From assembly GCA_965203635.1 (NCBI GenBank), contig OZ241903.1:868001-932000 (forward strand): a DNA stretch of 64,000 bases, in the 5' to 3' direction. Shown here piece after piece: positions 26,968 through 35,944 of the stretch. Each line of letters begins with the position of its first letter. Position 1 is the first letter of the stretch. The translations under genes were made by a program, and so were the position numbers. A model generated the notes under the pieces. The model was given only the letters and a program-made list of their open reading frames with translations, had not been told where the DNA came from and searched no databases. The DNA is from Aldehydirespirator sp965203635. Its GTDB lineage: Bacteria; Actinomycetota; Acidimicrobiia; Acidimicrobiales; Aldehydirespiratoraceae.

Positions 26968-28013
26968 CCGCCGCAGAGACGGCCGCGACCAAGCCGGCCC
27001 GCACCGCCCGCACGCCCCGCAAGCCCAGGGACAGGGTCCGCAAGGCCAGCTTCACCCGGGCCCTCAACAACGCCCTGGACCTGGCCATGGAGAGGCACGC
27101 CGAGATGTTCCTGATCGGCGAGGACATCGCCGAGATGGGCGGCGACTTCGGCGTGACCAAGGGGCTGCTGGCCAAGTACGGGTCCGAGCGGGTGCGTGAC
27201 ACACCCCTGTCGGAGGCGGCCATCATCGGCACCTGCGCGGGCGCGGCCATGGTCGGCATGCGCCCGGTGGCCGAGATCATGTTCGCCGACTTCATCGCCG
27301 AGTGCTACGACCAGGTCGTCAACAACGTGGCCAAGCTCCACTACATGTTCGACGGCCAGTTCAAGGCTCCGCTGGTGATCCGCACCGCCTGCGGGGGCGG
27401 GTTCGGCGGCGGTCCGCACCACTCCCAGAGCGTGGAGGGCTGGTTCCTCAACGTTCCCGGCATCGTGATAGTGGCCCCGTCCAACCCGGTCGACGCCAAG
27501 GGCCTGCTGCTGGCGTCGATCGACAGCGACGACCCGGTGCTGTTCCTGGAGCACAAGGCGCTGTACCGCAGCCGGGCCGAGGTGCCCCCCGAGTACTACA
27601 CCACCCCGTTGGGGGTGGCCGCCGTAGCCCGCGAGGGAACCGACGTGACGGTGGTGGCGGCCATGCGCATGGTGCCGATGGCGCTGGACGCCGCGGCCAA
27701 GGCCGCCGACGACGGCATCTCGGTCGAGGTGGTGGACCTGCGGACGATCCGGCCCTACGACGCGGCCACCGTGCTTACCTCGGCATCCAAGACCGGCCGG
27801 GTGGTGGTGGCCAACGAGGCCCCCCGCATCGGCGGGCTCGGAGCCGAGCTGAGCGCCCGCATCAGCGAGGAGTGCTTCGCGGACTTGCGGGGCCCGGTGG
27901 TGCGGGTGGACGGCCTCGACACCCCCATCCCCTTCTCGGTACCCCTGGAGGACATCGTGCTCCCCGGAACCGACGACATCGCCGCCGCCATCAGCACCGC
28001 GGCCCAGTACTGA
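26964..28013 (+). CDS. TPP-dependent dehydrogenase E1 component, beta subunit
   Basis: A 349-residue E1 beta chain, the partner of the preceding gene. The N-terminal 30 residues are Lys/Arg/Thr-rich (TAAETAATKPARTARTPRK) and unusual for E1 beta; they may be a linker. Family sequences follow: GEDIAEMGGDFGVTKGL (usual TPP-binding Glu region), the conserved DTPLSEAAIIG, the FADFIAECYDQVVNN segment, and the C-terminal VDLRTIRPYDA with VANEAPRIGGLGAEL. The ATG at 26964 overlaps the alpha stop. Twenty-five bases after its stop the lipoyl protein gene begins. Confidence 0.92.
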
Positions 28014-28038
28014 CAGGACGAAGCACGAGGAGAACTGA

Positions 28039-28308
28039 ATGGCGACCAATGTGATATTGCCCAAGTGGGGGCTGACCATGGAGGACGGCACCGTGGTGGC
28101 CTGGTACGTCGACGAGGGCGACCACGTGGTCGAGGGCGAGGTGATCGCCGAGGTCGAGACCGAGAAGGTCGAGAACGAGCTGGAAGCGCCCTGCGCCGGG
28201 GTGGTGGCCCGGATCCTGGTCGACGAGGACGAGACCGTCGATGTGGGCACGGTGCTCGCCGTGATCGCCGGCAACGAGGCCGAGGCGGCGGCAGTTGCAG
28301 GGGGCTAG
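28039..28308 (+). CDS. stand-alone lipoyl (biotinyl/lipoyl-fold) domain protein
   Basis: An 89-residue protein that is only a lipoyl domain. The attachment Lys43 sits in the hairpin EVETEKVENELEAP, and the flanking GLTMEDGTVVAWYVDEGD is the typical N-terminal half. There is no peripheral subunit-binding domain and no acyltransferase domain. E2 acyltransferases of such complexes are 350-600 residues, so the E2 catalytic part is absent here. A good ribosome site (AGGAG) precedes the ATG. Operon position suggests it receives a lipoyl-bound acyl group from the adjacent E1. The onward acceptor is unknown; the following SDR and Mch-like proteins are candidates (inference). Confidence 0.9.
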   Translation: MATNVILPKWGLTMEDGTVVAWYVDEGDHVVEGEVIAEVETEKVENELEAPCAGVVARILVDEDETVDVGTVLAVIAGNEAEAAAVAGG

Positions 28309-28310
28309 CC

Positions 28311-29087
28311 GTGAGGCCTGACCGCTTCGACGGTGACACCGTGCTGATCACCGGCTCGTCCAGGGGCATCGGCGCGGCAACCGCCCGGGCGTTCGCGGCC
28401 GAGGGAGCCCGGGTGGCGGTCAACTACCGCAGCGACGCCGACGGCGCGGTCTCCACCCGTCAGGCCATCGCCGACGCAGGCGGCACGGCCGAGGTGTTCC
28501 AAGCCGACATCGGCCGCGAGGCCGACGTGGCCCGGCTCGCTCGGGAGGTGGAGGCCTCGCTGGGGCCGGTGTCGATCCTGGTCAACAACGCCGCCCTCAT
28601 CGACCGCTCGTCGATGTTCGACCTTTCCCTGGATGCGTTCGACACGGTCTGGCAGGCCAACGTCAGGGGGCTGTTCCAGCTGAGCCGGCTGGCGGCAGCC
28701 GGCATGGTGGAACGGGGCCGGGGCGCCATCGTCCACGTCAGCTCCATCCTGGCCCGCCTCGGGGTGGTCAACCGCTGTGCCTACATCGCGTCCAAGGGCG
28801 CGGTCGAGGGGCTGACCCGGGCCATGGCCCTGGAACTCGGCCCCAAGGGGGTGAGGGTCAACGCGGTGGCGCCGGGACTCATCGCCACCGAGGCTCTGCT
28901 GGCCGGGATGCGGGACCCCGACCTCCAGACCGCCATCCAGCGCCACATCCCCGAGGGCCGCTTCGGAAGGCCCGAGGAGATCACCGCGGCCATCCTGTTC
29001 GCGGCCTCATCCGAGGCCAGCTACCTCAACGGCGCGATCATCCCCGTCGACGCCGCTCTGGGCGCCCGCGAGTCCACCCCCGCCTGA
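28311..29087 (+). CDS. SDR-family oxidoreductase (FabG-like)
   Basis: A 258-residue classical short-chain dehydrogenase. Cofactor motif TGSSRGIGAATARAF near residue 12, NNAAL near 92, catalytic Ser in VHVSSILA, and Tyr-x3-Lys in YIASKGAVEGLTRAM. The GTG at 28311 lies two bases after the lipoyl gene stop. NADP(H) preference is suggested by an Arg-rich segment after the first strand (VAVNYRSDADG). In this operon it probably reduces or oxidises a carbonyl/hydroxyl intermediate made by the E1/lipoyl pair or the oxygenase. Its stop lies one base before the Mch-like gene. Confidence 0.9.
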   Translation: MRPDRFDGDTVLITGSSRGIGAATARAFAAEGARVAVNYRSDADGAVSTRQAIADAGGTAEVFQADIGREADVARLAREVEASLGPVSILVNNAALIDRSSMFDLSLDAFDTVWQANVRGLFQLSRLAAAGMVERGRGAIVHVSSILARLGVVNRCAYIASKGAVEGLTRAMALELGPKGVRVNAVAPGLIATEALLAGMRDPDLQTAIQRHIPEGRFGRPEEITAAILFAASSEASYLNGAIIPVDAALGARESTPA

Positions 29088-29088
29088 C

Positions 29089-30048
29089 ATGATCTGCGTC
29101 AACCGTGAGGCCATGAAGACGGTGAGGGTGATCCTCGACGAAGCCGACGCTCTGGGCGTGTCGGTGGACCGGCTCGAGAACGGCGCCACCGTCATCGACA
29201 TGGGGCTGGAGGCCAGAGGCGGCTGGCGGGCCGCCCAGCTCTACACCCTGGCCAGCCTGGGCGGCCTGGGCACCGTCGGCTACGAGCCCTTCGATCTGGC
29301 CGGGCGCATGCTCACCGCGGTGCGGGTGATGATCGACCACCCCATCGAGGCCTGCGTGGCGTCGCAGATCGCGGGATGGCGCCTCCAGGCCCCCGGAACC
29401 GAGCACGCCGCCATCCTGGCCGGACCGGGCCGGGCCCTGAACCGCGACAGCCTCGACCACTACTTCGAGTGGATCGACTACCGCGACGACCACCACGAGT
29501 CGGTGGTGGCCATCCAGACGTCCGAGCCGATCCCGGTGGCCATGGCCGACATGATCGCCTCCGCCTGCCGGGTCGACCCCGGCGACCTGTACGTGCTGTT
29601 CGCGCCCAACCGGAGCCTGGTGACCGCGGTGCAGGTGGCGGCCCGGATCGTGGAGCAGTCCATTCACCGGCTGGCCGAGGAGGGCATGGACCTGCGCGGC
29701 CTGCGCCACGCGTACGGCCTGGGGGTGGTGCCGCCCCTGGTGGACGACGACCTGATCTCGATGGGCCGCATCAACGACAGCCTGCTGTACGGCGGCATCT
29801 CCAACGTCACCGTCGAGGGCGACGACGCCCAGTGCGCCGAGATCGTCGAGCGGGTGGTGTCGGCGGCCTGCTCCGCCTACGGGCGCCCCTTCATCGAGAT
29901 CTACGAGGACGCCGGCAGGGACTTCTACGAGATCCCCATAGAGCTGCACTCTCCGGCCGAGATCCACCTCACCAACCTGGCCAGCGGCCGGACGTTCAGC
30001 GCGGGGCGCATCAACTACGAAGTGCTGACCGAATCATTCTTCGGCTAG
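29089..30048 (+). CDS. homolog of methenyl-tetrahydromethanopterin cyclohydrolase (Mch)
   Basis: A 319-residue protein, the same length as Mch (about 316-325). Matches to the Mch pattern run through the whole chain: VNREAMK at the N-terminus, RLENGATVIDMGLEARGGW near 29-46, AGPGRAL near 111, CRVDPGDLYVLFAPNRSL, the helix VQVAARIVEQSIHRL, the AYGLGVVPPLVDDDL segment, GRINDSLLYGG near 227-236 (G-R-T-N-D in typical Mch), YGRPFIEIYEDAGRDFYEI, and a C-terminal SAGRINYEVLTESFFG. Mch interconverts methenyl- and formyl-tetrahydromethanopterin, known in methanogens and some methylotrophs. No tetrahydromethanopterin biosynthesis genes lie here, and an actinobacterial host would be unusual. It may act on another pterin or a different cofactor-bound one-carbon unit. 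It begins one base after the SDR stop. Confidence 0.85.
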   Translation: MICVNREAMKTVRVILDEADALGVSVDRLENGATVIDMGLEARGGWRAAQLYTLASLGGLGTVGYEPFDLAGRMLTAVRVMIDHPIEACVASQIAGWRLQAPGTEHAAILAGPGRALNRDSLDHYFEWIDYRDDHHESVVAIQTSEPIPVAMADMIASACRVDPGDLYVLFAPNRSLVTAVQVAARIVEQSIHRLAEEGMDLRGLRHAYGLGVVPPLVDDDLISMGRINDSLLYGGISNVTVEGDDAQCAEIVERVVSAACSAYGRPFIEIYEDAGRDFYEIPIELHSPAEIHLTNLASGRTFSAGRINYEVLTESFFG

Positions 30049-30066
30049 AAATATCATGAAATGGTA

Positions 30067-30090
30067 TTGTATTGGAGGACAGGGCATAGT
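30067..30090 (+). promoter_or_regulatory. AT-rich promoter-like element, similar to the one at 23720
   Basis: An AT-rich stretch between 30050 and 30095 contains TTGTAT at 30067 and CATAGTAC near 30085, parallel to TTGCAT and TAGTAT before the gene at 23785. The spacing is again short (about 12-13), so the boxes may not be sigma-70 type. It precedes the small coiled-coil/TM gene at 30102. Confidence 0.35.
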
Positions 30091-30101
30091 ACGCTGGTCG
30101 C

Positions 30102-30458
30102 ATGACAGGGCCGGAAGCGCTCAGCGTCCAAGGCGAGAGCCCGGCGGCCACGGCCGATCCGACGGTCGCGGTGGCTGGGTCGAGCGCCGCTTCGCAACGC
30201 TGGCCTCAACTCATTCCCATTGCACAGCTGATCGCCGTCGTTCTGGGCGTGCTCGCCATCATCTGGCACCAGCAGCAGACCACCGACAATCTGCGGACCG
30301 AGTTGCGGGCCGACATCATCCGCGTCGAAACCACACTGCGGGCCGAGCTTTCTGCAGAGATCGGCAGCCTGCGCAGCGAGGTGGTCGAGAACGGCCAGCG
30401 GCTGGCCCGCATCGAGGGATTCCTCGGCATCGGAGTCCCGGACGATCCGCCACAATGA
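30102..30458 (+). CDS. small TM protein with coiled coil
   Basis: A 118-residue protein of unknown function. An Ala/Ser-rich N-terminus (about 30 residues) precedes one membrane helix (PQLIPIAQLIAVVLGVLAII) and a long amphipathic coiled-coil region (HQQQTTDNLRTELRADIIR, VETTLRAELSAEIGSLRSEV) ending at a proline-rich tail. The layout (TM then coiled coil) is the mirror image of the protein at 23785-23985 (coiled coil then TM). Both are preceded by AT-rich elements. The ATG at 30102 is the natural start. The 3' end lies four bases before the SDR start. Confidence 0.65.
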   Translation: MTGPEALSVQGESPAATADPTVAVAGSSAASQRWPQLIPIAQLIAVVLGVLAIIWHQQQTTDNLRTELRADIIRVETTLRAELSAEIGSLRSEVVENGQRLARIEGFLGIGVPDDPPQ

Positions 30459-30462
30459 CACG

Positions 30463-31185
30463 GTGACATCGCAGCCGACCCCAGTGGCGGTCATCACCGG
30501 TGGCGGGTCGGGCATCGGCTTGGCTTGCGCGGGGGCGCTGGCGGCTCGGGGTGCTTGCTGCGTGCTGGTGGGACGCCGGAAGGACCGGCTCGACGCTGCG
30601 GTCTCGGCACTGGGAGTGCCCGCGACCGCGTTGGCGGCCGACCTGACCGAGCCGGGCGGGCCCGAGCGGGTCGTCGAGGAGACGCTGGCGGCCTGCGGCC
30701 GGATCGACGTGATCGTGCACAGTGCCGGGCTGTTCGACAAGGCGGCGGTGCCGGAGGCCACCGCGGACCACTGGCAGCGGGTCCTGGACGTGAATCTGAG
30801 CGCGGTCATGGCCTTGACCCGGGCCGGGTGGAAGGCTCTCAGCCAGTCCGAGGGCCAGATCGTGCTCATCAGCAGCATCGCCGCGGTGCAGGCCTTCGAG
30901 GGCAATGCGGCCTACGCCGCGTCCAAGGGAGGGCTCAACGCGCTGGGTGAGGTGCTGCGGCTGGAAGGACGGGACTGCGGCATCAGGGTGATCACGCTGT
31001 GCCCCGCCCAGATCGACACCGAGCTGTGGGATGGCAAGGCCCCCGGGCAGGTGCGAGCCCGCATGATGCCCGCCGCCGGGGTGGGCGAGCTGGTTGCCAA
31101 CCTCCTCGGCACTGACCGTCGCATCGACATCGGACCGGTCGTGATCAGGCCCGTCCACGATCCCTGGGTCGAACCCGAACCGTGA
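30463..31185 (+). CDS. SDR-family oxidoreductase
   Basis: A 240-residue classical SDR. Cofactor motif TGGGSGIGLACAGAL near residue 12, HSAGLFD near 86, catalytic Ser in VLISSIAAVQ and Tyr-x3-Lys in YAASKGGLNALGE. A basic segment after the first strand (LVGRRKDRLDA) suggests NADP(H). It starts with GTG at 30463; the TGA stop overlaps the next GTG (GTGA), so it is coupled to the LLM gene. Substrate unknown. Confidence 0.9.
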   Translation: MTSQPTPVAVITGGGSGIGLACAGALAARGACCVLVGRRKDRLDAAVSALGVPATALAADLTEPGGPERVVEETLAACGRIDVIVHSAGLFDKAAVPEATADHWQRVLDVNLSAVMALTRAGWKALSQSEGQIVLISSIAAVQAFEGNAAYAASKGGLNALGEVLRLEGRDCGIRVITLCPAQIDTELWDGKAPGQVRARMMPAAGVGELVANLLGTDRRIDIGPVVIRPVHDPWVEPEP

Positions 31186-32165
31186 CCGCCGGCGGGCTTG
31201 CGCTCGGCCTTCAGATCGTCCCGACGATGGGCTCGGCCGAGCTGATCGACACCATCGTCACCGCCGAGGAACTCGGCTACTCCTACTGCATGGTGGCCGA
31301 CGAGGGCCTGATGCTCGACGTGTACGGGGTGCTAGGCGCGGCGGCCCGGGCCACCAGCACCATCCGCCTGGGGGCGGTCACCAACCCCTACACCCGCCAC
31401 CCGGCCGCCACTGCGGCCGCCATCGCCACCGTCGACGAGATGAGCGGGGGCCGGGCCTTCGTCACGCTGGTGGCCGGCGGCACCATGGTGCTGCATCCGA
31501 TGGGCCTGGAGAGATCGGCCCCGCTGGCCATGATGACCGACACCATCGAGGCGCTCCGGCTGCTGTGGCGGGGCGAGCCGGTCACCTGGCAGGGACGCAG
31601 ACTCTCGCTGGAGGGCGCCCAGCTCGCCACCGGCACCCACTCGATCCCGATCTGGGTCGCGGCCCGCGGCGAGCGGATGCTGGCAGTGGCCGGCACCCAC
31701 GCCGACGGCCTGGTGCTGATGGTCAAGTCCGACCTCGGCGACGCGTTCGGCCTTGCCGACCGGGCCCGGACGGAGGCGAGCGCCCCGCTCACCCGCGTCT
31801 ACCTCGACCGCTTGGCCTACAAGCCCGCGATGATCGAGGAGGCCAAGCACCTCTACGGCTACGCCATCATGGACAGCCCGCCCCGGATCCTCAAGAACCT
31901 CGGCCTGAACGATGCCGAGATCGCCGGCCTCAAGCAGGCCTTCGCGGAGGGCGGCCCCGAAGCCGTCGGCCAGCTCGTGACCGACGAGCTGGTGGCCTCC
32001 TACCAGATCGCGGGCACCCCCGCGGAGTGCCGGAGCCAGCTCCAGGACCTGATCGGCGCGCACCGGCTCGACGCCTTCTTCGTGAACGTCATCTCGCCCG
32101 GCCTGCCCGCCAACCGCGAACTGCTATCCGAAGTGAAGTCGATCTCCACCAGCATTCACCCCTAG
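31182..32165 (+). CDS. LLM-family (luciferase-like, F420- or FMN-dependent) oxidoreductase
   Basis: A 327-residue TIM-barrel flavin/F420 enzyme of the luciferase-like monooxygenase superfamily. Visible features are LGLQIVPTMGS, the conserved YSYCMVADEGLMLDVY, VTNPYTRHPAATAAAIATVDEMSGGRAFVTL (usual LLM signature), and VTWQGRRLSLEG. It is the family that includes F420-dependent methylene-tetrahydromethanopterin reductase (Mer). No residue proves F420 rather than FMN. It starts with GTG at 31182 overlapping the SDR stop, and ends 17 bases before the convergent esterase gene. Its presence beside an Mch-like gene is suggestive but not proof of a tetrahydromethanopterin route. Confidence 0.85.
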   Translation: MTAGGLALGLQIVPTMGSAELIDTIVTAEELGYSYCMVADEGLMLDVYGVLGAAARATSTIRLGAVTNPYTRHPAATAAAIATVDEMSGGRAFVTLVAGGTMVLHPMGLERSAPLAMMTDTIEALRLLWRGEPVTWQGRRLSLEGAQLATGTHSIPIWVAARGERMLAVAGTHADGLVLMVKSDLGDAFGLADRARTEASAPLTRVYLDRLAYKPAMIEEAKHLYGYAIMDSPPRILKNLGLNDAEIAGLKQAFAEGGPEAVGQLVTDELVASYQIAGTPAECRSQLQDLIGAHRLDAFFVNVISPGLPANRELLSEVKSISTSIHP

Positions 32166-32182
32166 AACTGGCAGCTGGTGTG

Positions 32183-33094
32183 TCAGCTCACTAGGAACGC
32201 GGCGAGATCGTCCAGGGCCTGGCCGGCCTCGGGAAGGTGGTATCGCAGTTGCCAGCCGTGCCACAGGCCGTCCCATACCGACAGCTCGACCGGGACCCCG
32301 GCGCGGCGCAGCGCGGCCTCGAGCCGGCACGAATCCGACAGCAGAAGCTCGCGGCTGCCCGTCTGGATCAACGCCGGCGGGAGTCCGGCCAGGTCTGCGA
32401 ACAGTGGGGAGGCCTCCGGGCCGGCCGTGTCTGGTCCGGCGTAGACGGCCGCGAACGCGGGCGGATCGAGGGCTCCCAGGACGGGATCGGCTGACTCCAG
32501 GGTCCGGTACGTGTCGCCCGAGCAAGTGAGATCGACCCACGGCGACAGCAGGCCGAGCCGGCTCGGCAGCGCCGCGCCCCGGTCGCGCAGGGCGACGGCC
32601 GCGGCCAGGCCCAGATTCGCGCCGGCCGACTCGCCGTAGATGGCCGCGAGCCGGCGCGAAGCCAGCAGCTCGAGGCAGACGTTCACGATGTCGGTGAGCC
32701 CAGCCGGGCACCGGTGCTCGGGAGCCAGGCGGTAGTCCACCGACACGACGGGCATGCCGGTGCGCTGGGCCACACCCACGGCCAGCGCGGCGCTGGCGGT
32801 CGGCGAGCCGAGAACGAACGCCCCGCCGTGCAGGTGCACCATGACCTGCTCAGCGCCGAGAGTCCGCTCCTCGGCCGCGAAGGTCACGACCGGCACACCG
32901 GCGACGGTCGAGGGCCGGCTGATCCAAGGCCCCTCAAGTCCTTCGTTGAGGGAGACCCAGTTGGCGAGAGACATCCGGCGGGCGGTCTCGACCGCGTCGA
33001 GGTCGGCCGGATCAAGCGGCGGCGGCGTCACGAAATCCGTCAGGAATTGCTGGGCCTCCTCGCTCAGGTGCGAGGCGGGCTCGATCAGACCCAT
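32183..33094 (-). CDS. alpha/beta hydrolase of the HSL (esterase/lipase) family
   Basis: A 303-residue esterase. The HSL hallmark HGGAFVLGSPTAS (oxyanion HGG) is near residue 88, the nucleophile elbow is YGESAGANLGL with Ser near 154, and a C-terminal His lies in DGLWHGWQL. The ATG at 33094 is used; an upstream in-frame GTG at 33115 would add seven residues. It lies between the convergent LLM gene and a lipid-like or extracytoplasmic protein gene, with short intergenic spaces. It probably cleaves small acyl esters. Substrate unknown. Confidence 0.88.
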   Translation of the reverse strand: MGLIEPASHLSEEAQQFLTDFVTPPPLDPADLDAVETARRMSLANWVSLNEGLEGPWISRPSTVAGVPVVTFAAEERTLGAEQVMVHLHGGAFVLGSPTASAALAVGVAQRTGMPVVSVDYRLAPEHRCPAGLTDIVNVCLELLASRRLAAIYGESAGANLGLAAAVALRDRGAALPSRLGLLSPWVDLTCSGDTYRTLESADPVLGALDPPAFAAVYAGPDTAGPEASPLFADLAGLPPALIQTGSRELLLSDSCRLEAALRRAGVPVELSVWDGLWHGWQLRYHLPEAGQALDDLAAFLVS

Positions 33095-33126
33095 GGCTCG
33101 CACCCTACCGACCACCCGAGATGCGC

Positions 33127-33747
33127 TCAGCCTCGAAGACCGGCCACCGACGCCCGCACCAGGAAGTCGTCCTCGGAGCCGGGTCGCGTGTCGTCGCCGG
33201 GGTGCTCGACCCGGACCAGTCCGATGATCCGGAACGGCGCGTCGTCGGGCTGACCGGAGATGTCAATGGAGAACCGGGCCGTCGATCCGACGAGGCGGCC
33301 CTCGCAGGCACGATCGTCCGCGAGTTGTCTGGGGACGGTGTTCGGATCCAGGGCACGGGAGACAACCTCCGGACCCGCTCGACCGCCGTCGGTGACGTTG
33401 GACAGCCTGCAGATGACTCCGCCGTCCGTGTAGCCGTTGGCGACGTCGGCGTAGAACTCCGCCGTCCACGCCAGCGAAGGACCGGGGCTCGGTGTCTCGG
33501 AGAGCTGCAGTTCGACAACGAGCGCGCCCTCGCCCGACAGCGAGAGGTTGATCGCTTCGATGTCGGCGCCCTCGTCACAGCCCTCTCCCCTGTCGAGGCG
33601 GGCCTCACGGCAGTCCGCCGGCTTGTCAGCCACTGTCAGTCCCGCAGGATCGGTGGGGGCGAACGGGCCGAGGTCCAGCAGGGCGGCCGTCCCGAGCGCC
33701 AAGACCCCGAGAGCGCCCAGAGCCATGATGACGGCAGCCAGCAGCAA
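33127..33747 (-). CDS. predicted membrane-anchored protein of unknown function
   Basis: A 206-residue protein with one N-terminal hydrophobic helix (MLLAAVIMALGALGVLALGTAAL) and a mostly beta, polar extracytoplasmic part with three or four Cys (DCREAR, GCDEG, VICRLSN, DRACEG) that could form disulfides. I do not recognise the family. The frame continues upstream without a good start and a basic stretch (RGRGRWPF) just before the helix suggests the true start could be upstream; a TTG at 33747 is taken because no ATG or GTG is well placed. It follows the ABC importer genes by 73 bases on the same strand, so it may be a surface accessory protein. Function open. Confidence 0.55.
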   Translation of the reverse strand: MLLAAVIMALGALGVLALGTAALLDLGPFAPTDPAGLTVADKPADCREARLDRGEGCDEGADIEAINLSLSGEGALVVELQLSETPSPGPSLAWTAEFYADVANGYTDGGVICRLSNVTDGGRAGPEVVSRALDPNTVPRQLADDRACEGRLVGSTARFSIDISGQPDDAPFRIIGLVRVEHPGDDTRPGSEDDFLVRASVAGLRG

Positions 33748-33820
33748 GAAGGGCCAGCGGCCGCGCCCTCTAATAGTCCTGGTCCTCCAGCATCGCCACG
33801 CCGGGCCGACCCGCCCGCTG

Positions 33821-34756
33821 TCAGGTCAGGCCGCGGACGAACGGCTGAGCCAGCGCCCGAGGCTCGCGGGTGCGATGGGCGAAGAAGGTCACGGTGACGA
33901 TGGTCACCACGAACGGGGCGGCCGACAACAGCTCGGAGTTGAGTTCGTGGCCCACGGTGGGCAGGGTCAGCCGGAACGAGTTGACCGTGCCGAACAGCAG
34001 GCAGCCGCCGATCACGCCCCGCATGGTCCACCCGCCGAAGATGACCGCGGCGATGGCGATGAACCCCTGACCCCCGACGACGGCGTCCTCGAATCGCCCG
34101 ATCTGACCCAGCACCAGGTAGCCGCCGCCGAGCCCGCTCGTGAGCCCCGCGATGTAGATGGACTCTCGGCGCCGCTTGTTGACGTCGATGCCCGAAACGT
34201 CGGCCGACTGGGGGTTCTCTCCGACGGCCCGCACCTCCAGGCCCCACCGGGTGCGGTACAGCAGCCACCATGCGGCCGGGATCATCGGGTACACCAGATA
34301 CAGGGGCCAGGGCTGGTTGAAGAGGGCGTCACCGATGAGGGGGATCTCCGACAATCCCGGGACTTCGAACCGGTGGGCCGCCCTCGACACCGGTTGGATG
34401 CTGGTGTTGAGGAAGCTGGCAATGCCGAGCACCAGGGTATTGAGGGCCAGCCCGACCACGAACTGGTTGGCGGTGAGCCGGTGGCTCATGTTGGCCTGCA
34501 CCGATGCGACGATGACGCCGATGAGGGAGGCGAACATCAGCCCCACGGTGACCGACTCCGTGAGGTGCATCCCGAGCGCTCCCGCGAAGGCGCCGCCCAG
34601 GACCATCCCCTCCAGCGAGATGTTGAGGGTTCCGGCCTTCTCGGCGATGGTCTCGCCGATGGCCGCGAAGGCCAGCAGCGCAGCGAAGCGCATGGCACCC
34701 GAGTAGGTCACCTCGTTGGTGACCACGTCGCCGATGGCGGAGAAGAAGTCGCCCAT
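33821..34756 (-). CDS. BMP-type ABC importer permease (second)
   Basis: A 311-residue integral membrane permease with about eight to nine helices, like YufQ. Conserved family elements include LNISLEGMVLGGAFAG, GLALNTLVLGIASFLN (the usual NQFVVGLALN stretch), and a cytoplasmic loop GLEVRAVGENPQSADVSGIDV, the EAA-like ATPase contact region of nucleoside/BMP importers. It starts four bases after the previous permease. Together with genes at 34760, 35945 and 37600 it forms one complete importer. Expected substrate class: purine nucleosides or related small molecules. Confidence 0.92.
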   Translation of the reverse strand: MGDFFSAIGDVVTNEVTYSGAMRFAALLAFAAIGETIAEKAGTLNISLEGMVLGGAFAGALGMHLTESVTVGLMFASLIGVIVASVQANMSHRLTANQFVVGLALNTLVLGIASFLNTSIQPVSRAAHRFEVPGLSEIPLIGDALFNQPWPLYLVYPMIPAAWWLLYRTRWGLEVRAVGENPQSADVSGIDVNKRRRESIYIAGLTSGLGGGYLVLGQIGRFEDAVVGGQGFIAIAAVIFGGWTMRGVIGGCLLFGTVNSFRLTLPTVGHELNSELLSAAPFVVTIVTVTFFAHRTREPRALAQPFVRGLT

Positions 34757-34759
34757 GGC

Positions 34760-35926
34760 TCAGGTCCTGTCCCTGGTTGCGGCCAGCGCCCGGCGGCGCT
34801 CCCGGATGAAGAGGATGGCCGGCGGCACCAGCAGGGCCAGCACCAGCAGGGCCAGCACCACCTGGGAGATCTCGCGCTCGACCCCGGTGGCGGCCAAGAA
34901 ACCGGAGCCGGCTCGCAGTCCGGCGAAGCTGAAGGCCACCACCACGATGCCGACCGGGTGCGAGCGGGCCACCAGCGCCACCAGCAGCCCCTCCCACCCG
35001 ATGTTGTTGGCGAAGCCCGGCGTGAACCGGTAGTTGCCGAAGTCACCCCCGGAGAGCATCAGGGCCCCGGCCAGGCCCGCGCACGCTCCCGATATGAGCA
35101 TGGCGGTGGTCCCGTACTTGACGGTGGACACGCCGGCCCGCGTCGCGGTGCGGGCGTTGCGGCCCAGCATCCTCATGCGAAAGCCCCACACACTGCGCTT
35201 GAACAGCAGGAACACGATCACGGCCATCAGCACCACCGCGATCGAGCTGATCGGGAAGTCGTTGCCCCAGATGTCGATGCGGGGCAGTCGGGTGTCGGTG
35301 GCAAGCTGATCGCTCACCTGGTTGCGCACCGAGCGATCCGCCCGGAACGGGGCCAGCAGCAGCCAGTCGACCTTCAGCGCGTAGCCGGTCGCCTGGGAGG
35401 CCACCGTGATCAGCAGCAGCGTGGTCAGCACCTCCGGCACCCGTCGCCAGTAGAGGAGCCAGCTGGCGATGCCTGCCCACATGGCTCCGGCGAGAGCGCC
35501 CACGATGAGCAGGCAGATCACCACGATCGGCCCGGGACCGCCCAGGTTCACACCGACGTACGTGGCGAAGGCGGTGCCCATCATCACCTGGCCTTCCTGG
35601 CCGATGTTGACCACACCGGCCCGGCCGTTGATGGCGGTCCCCAGGGCCACTACCACCAGCGGGATGGCGATGCCGATGGTCTCTCCCCACCGTCCGGGGG
35701 CCCGCAGGCTGCCGTCCAGCAGGGCCGAGAAGACGGCCTGCCACGAGCCTCCGGTCGCCCACACGATCAGAGCCGAAGCGAACAGGGCGACGATGATGCA
35801 CGCGAGGTACATCGCCGCGGCCACCCCCGCCTCGCGCAGCCGCGAGGGCGCAGGCCCAGACCCCGCGGCGGCAGTGGGGCCGGTCTCGGGGCCCTCGGCG
35901 GCCAACTGTGGGTGCTGCTCGCTCAT
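34760..35926 (-). CDS. BMP-type ABC importer permease (first)
   Basis: A 388-residue permease with an extended N-terminal cytoplasmic tail (about 30 residues, Gly/Pro/Ala-rich) followed by about eight membrane helices, like YufP. Family elements: NIGQEGQVMMGTAFATYVG, GVPEVLTTLLLITVASQ-like loop (RRVPEVLTTLLLITVASQ), and VRAVG-equivalent loop FRMRMLGRNARTATRAGVSTV, the ATPase contact. The gene begins 19 bases after the ATPase gene and ends three bases before the second permease. Part of the same importer operon. Confidence 0.92.
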   Translation of the reverse strand: MSEQHPQLAAEGPETGPTAAAGSGPAPSRLREAGVAAAMYLACIIVALFASALIVWATGGSWQAVFSALLDGSLRAPGRWGETIGIAIPLVVVALGTAINGRAGVVNIGQEGQVMMGTAFATYVGVNLGGPGPIVVICLLIVGALAGAMWAGIASWLLYWRRVPEVLTTLLLITVASQATGYALKVDWLLLAPFRADRSVRNQVSDQLATDTRLPRIDIWGNDFPISSIAVVLMAVIVFLLFKRSVWGFRMRMLGRNARTATRAGVSTVKYGTTAMLISGACAGLAGALMLSGGDFGNYRFTPGFANNIGWEGLLVALVARSHPVGIVVVAFSFAGLRAGSGFLAATGVEREISQVVLALLVLALLVPPAILFIRERRRALAATRDRT

Positions 35927-35944
35927 GCCGACACCGGGCCCGAT

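Noticed and set aside
31182..32165. LLM protein as true methylene-H4MPT reductase (Mer)
   Set aside because: The LLM family is broad and the sequence does not show Mer-specific residues I can name. Nearness to the Mch homolog is not enough.
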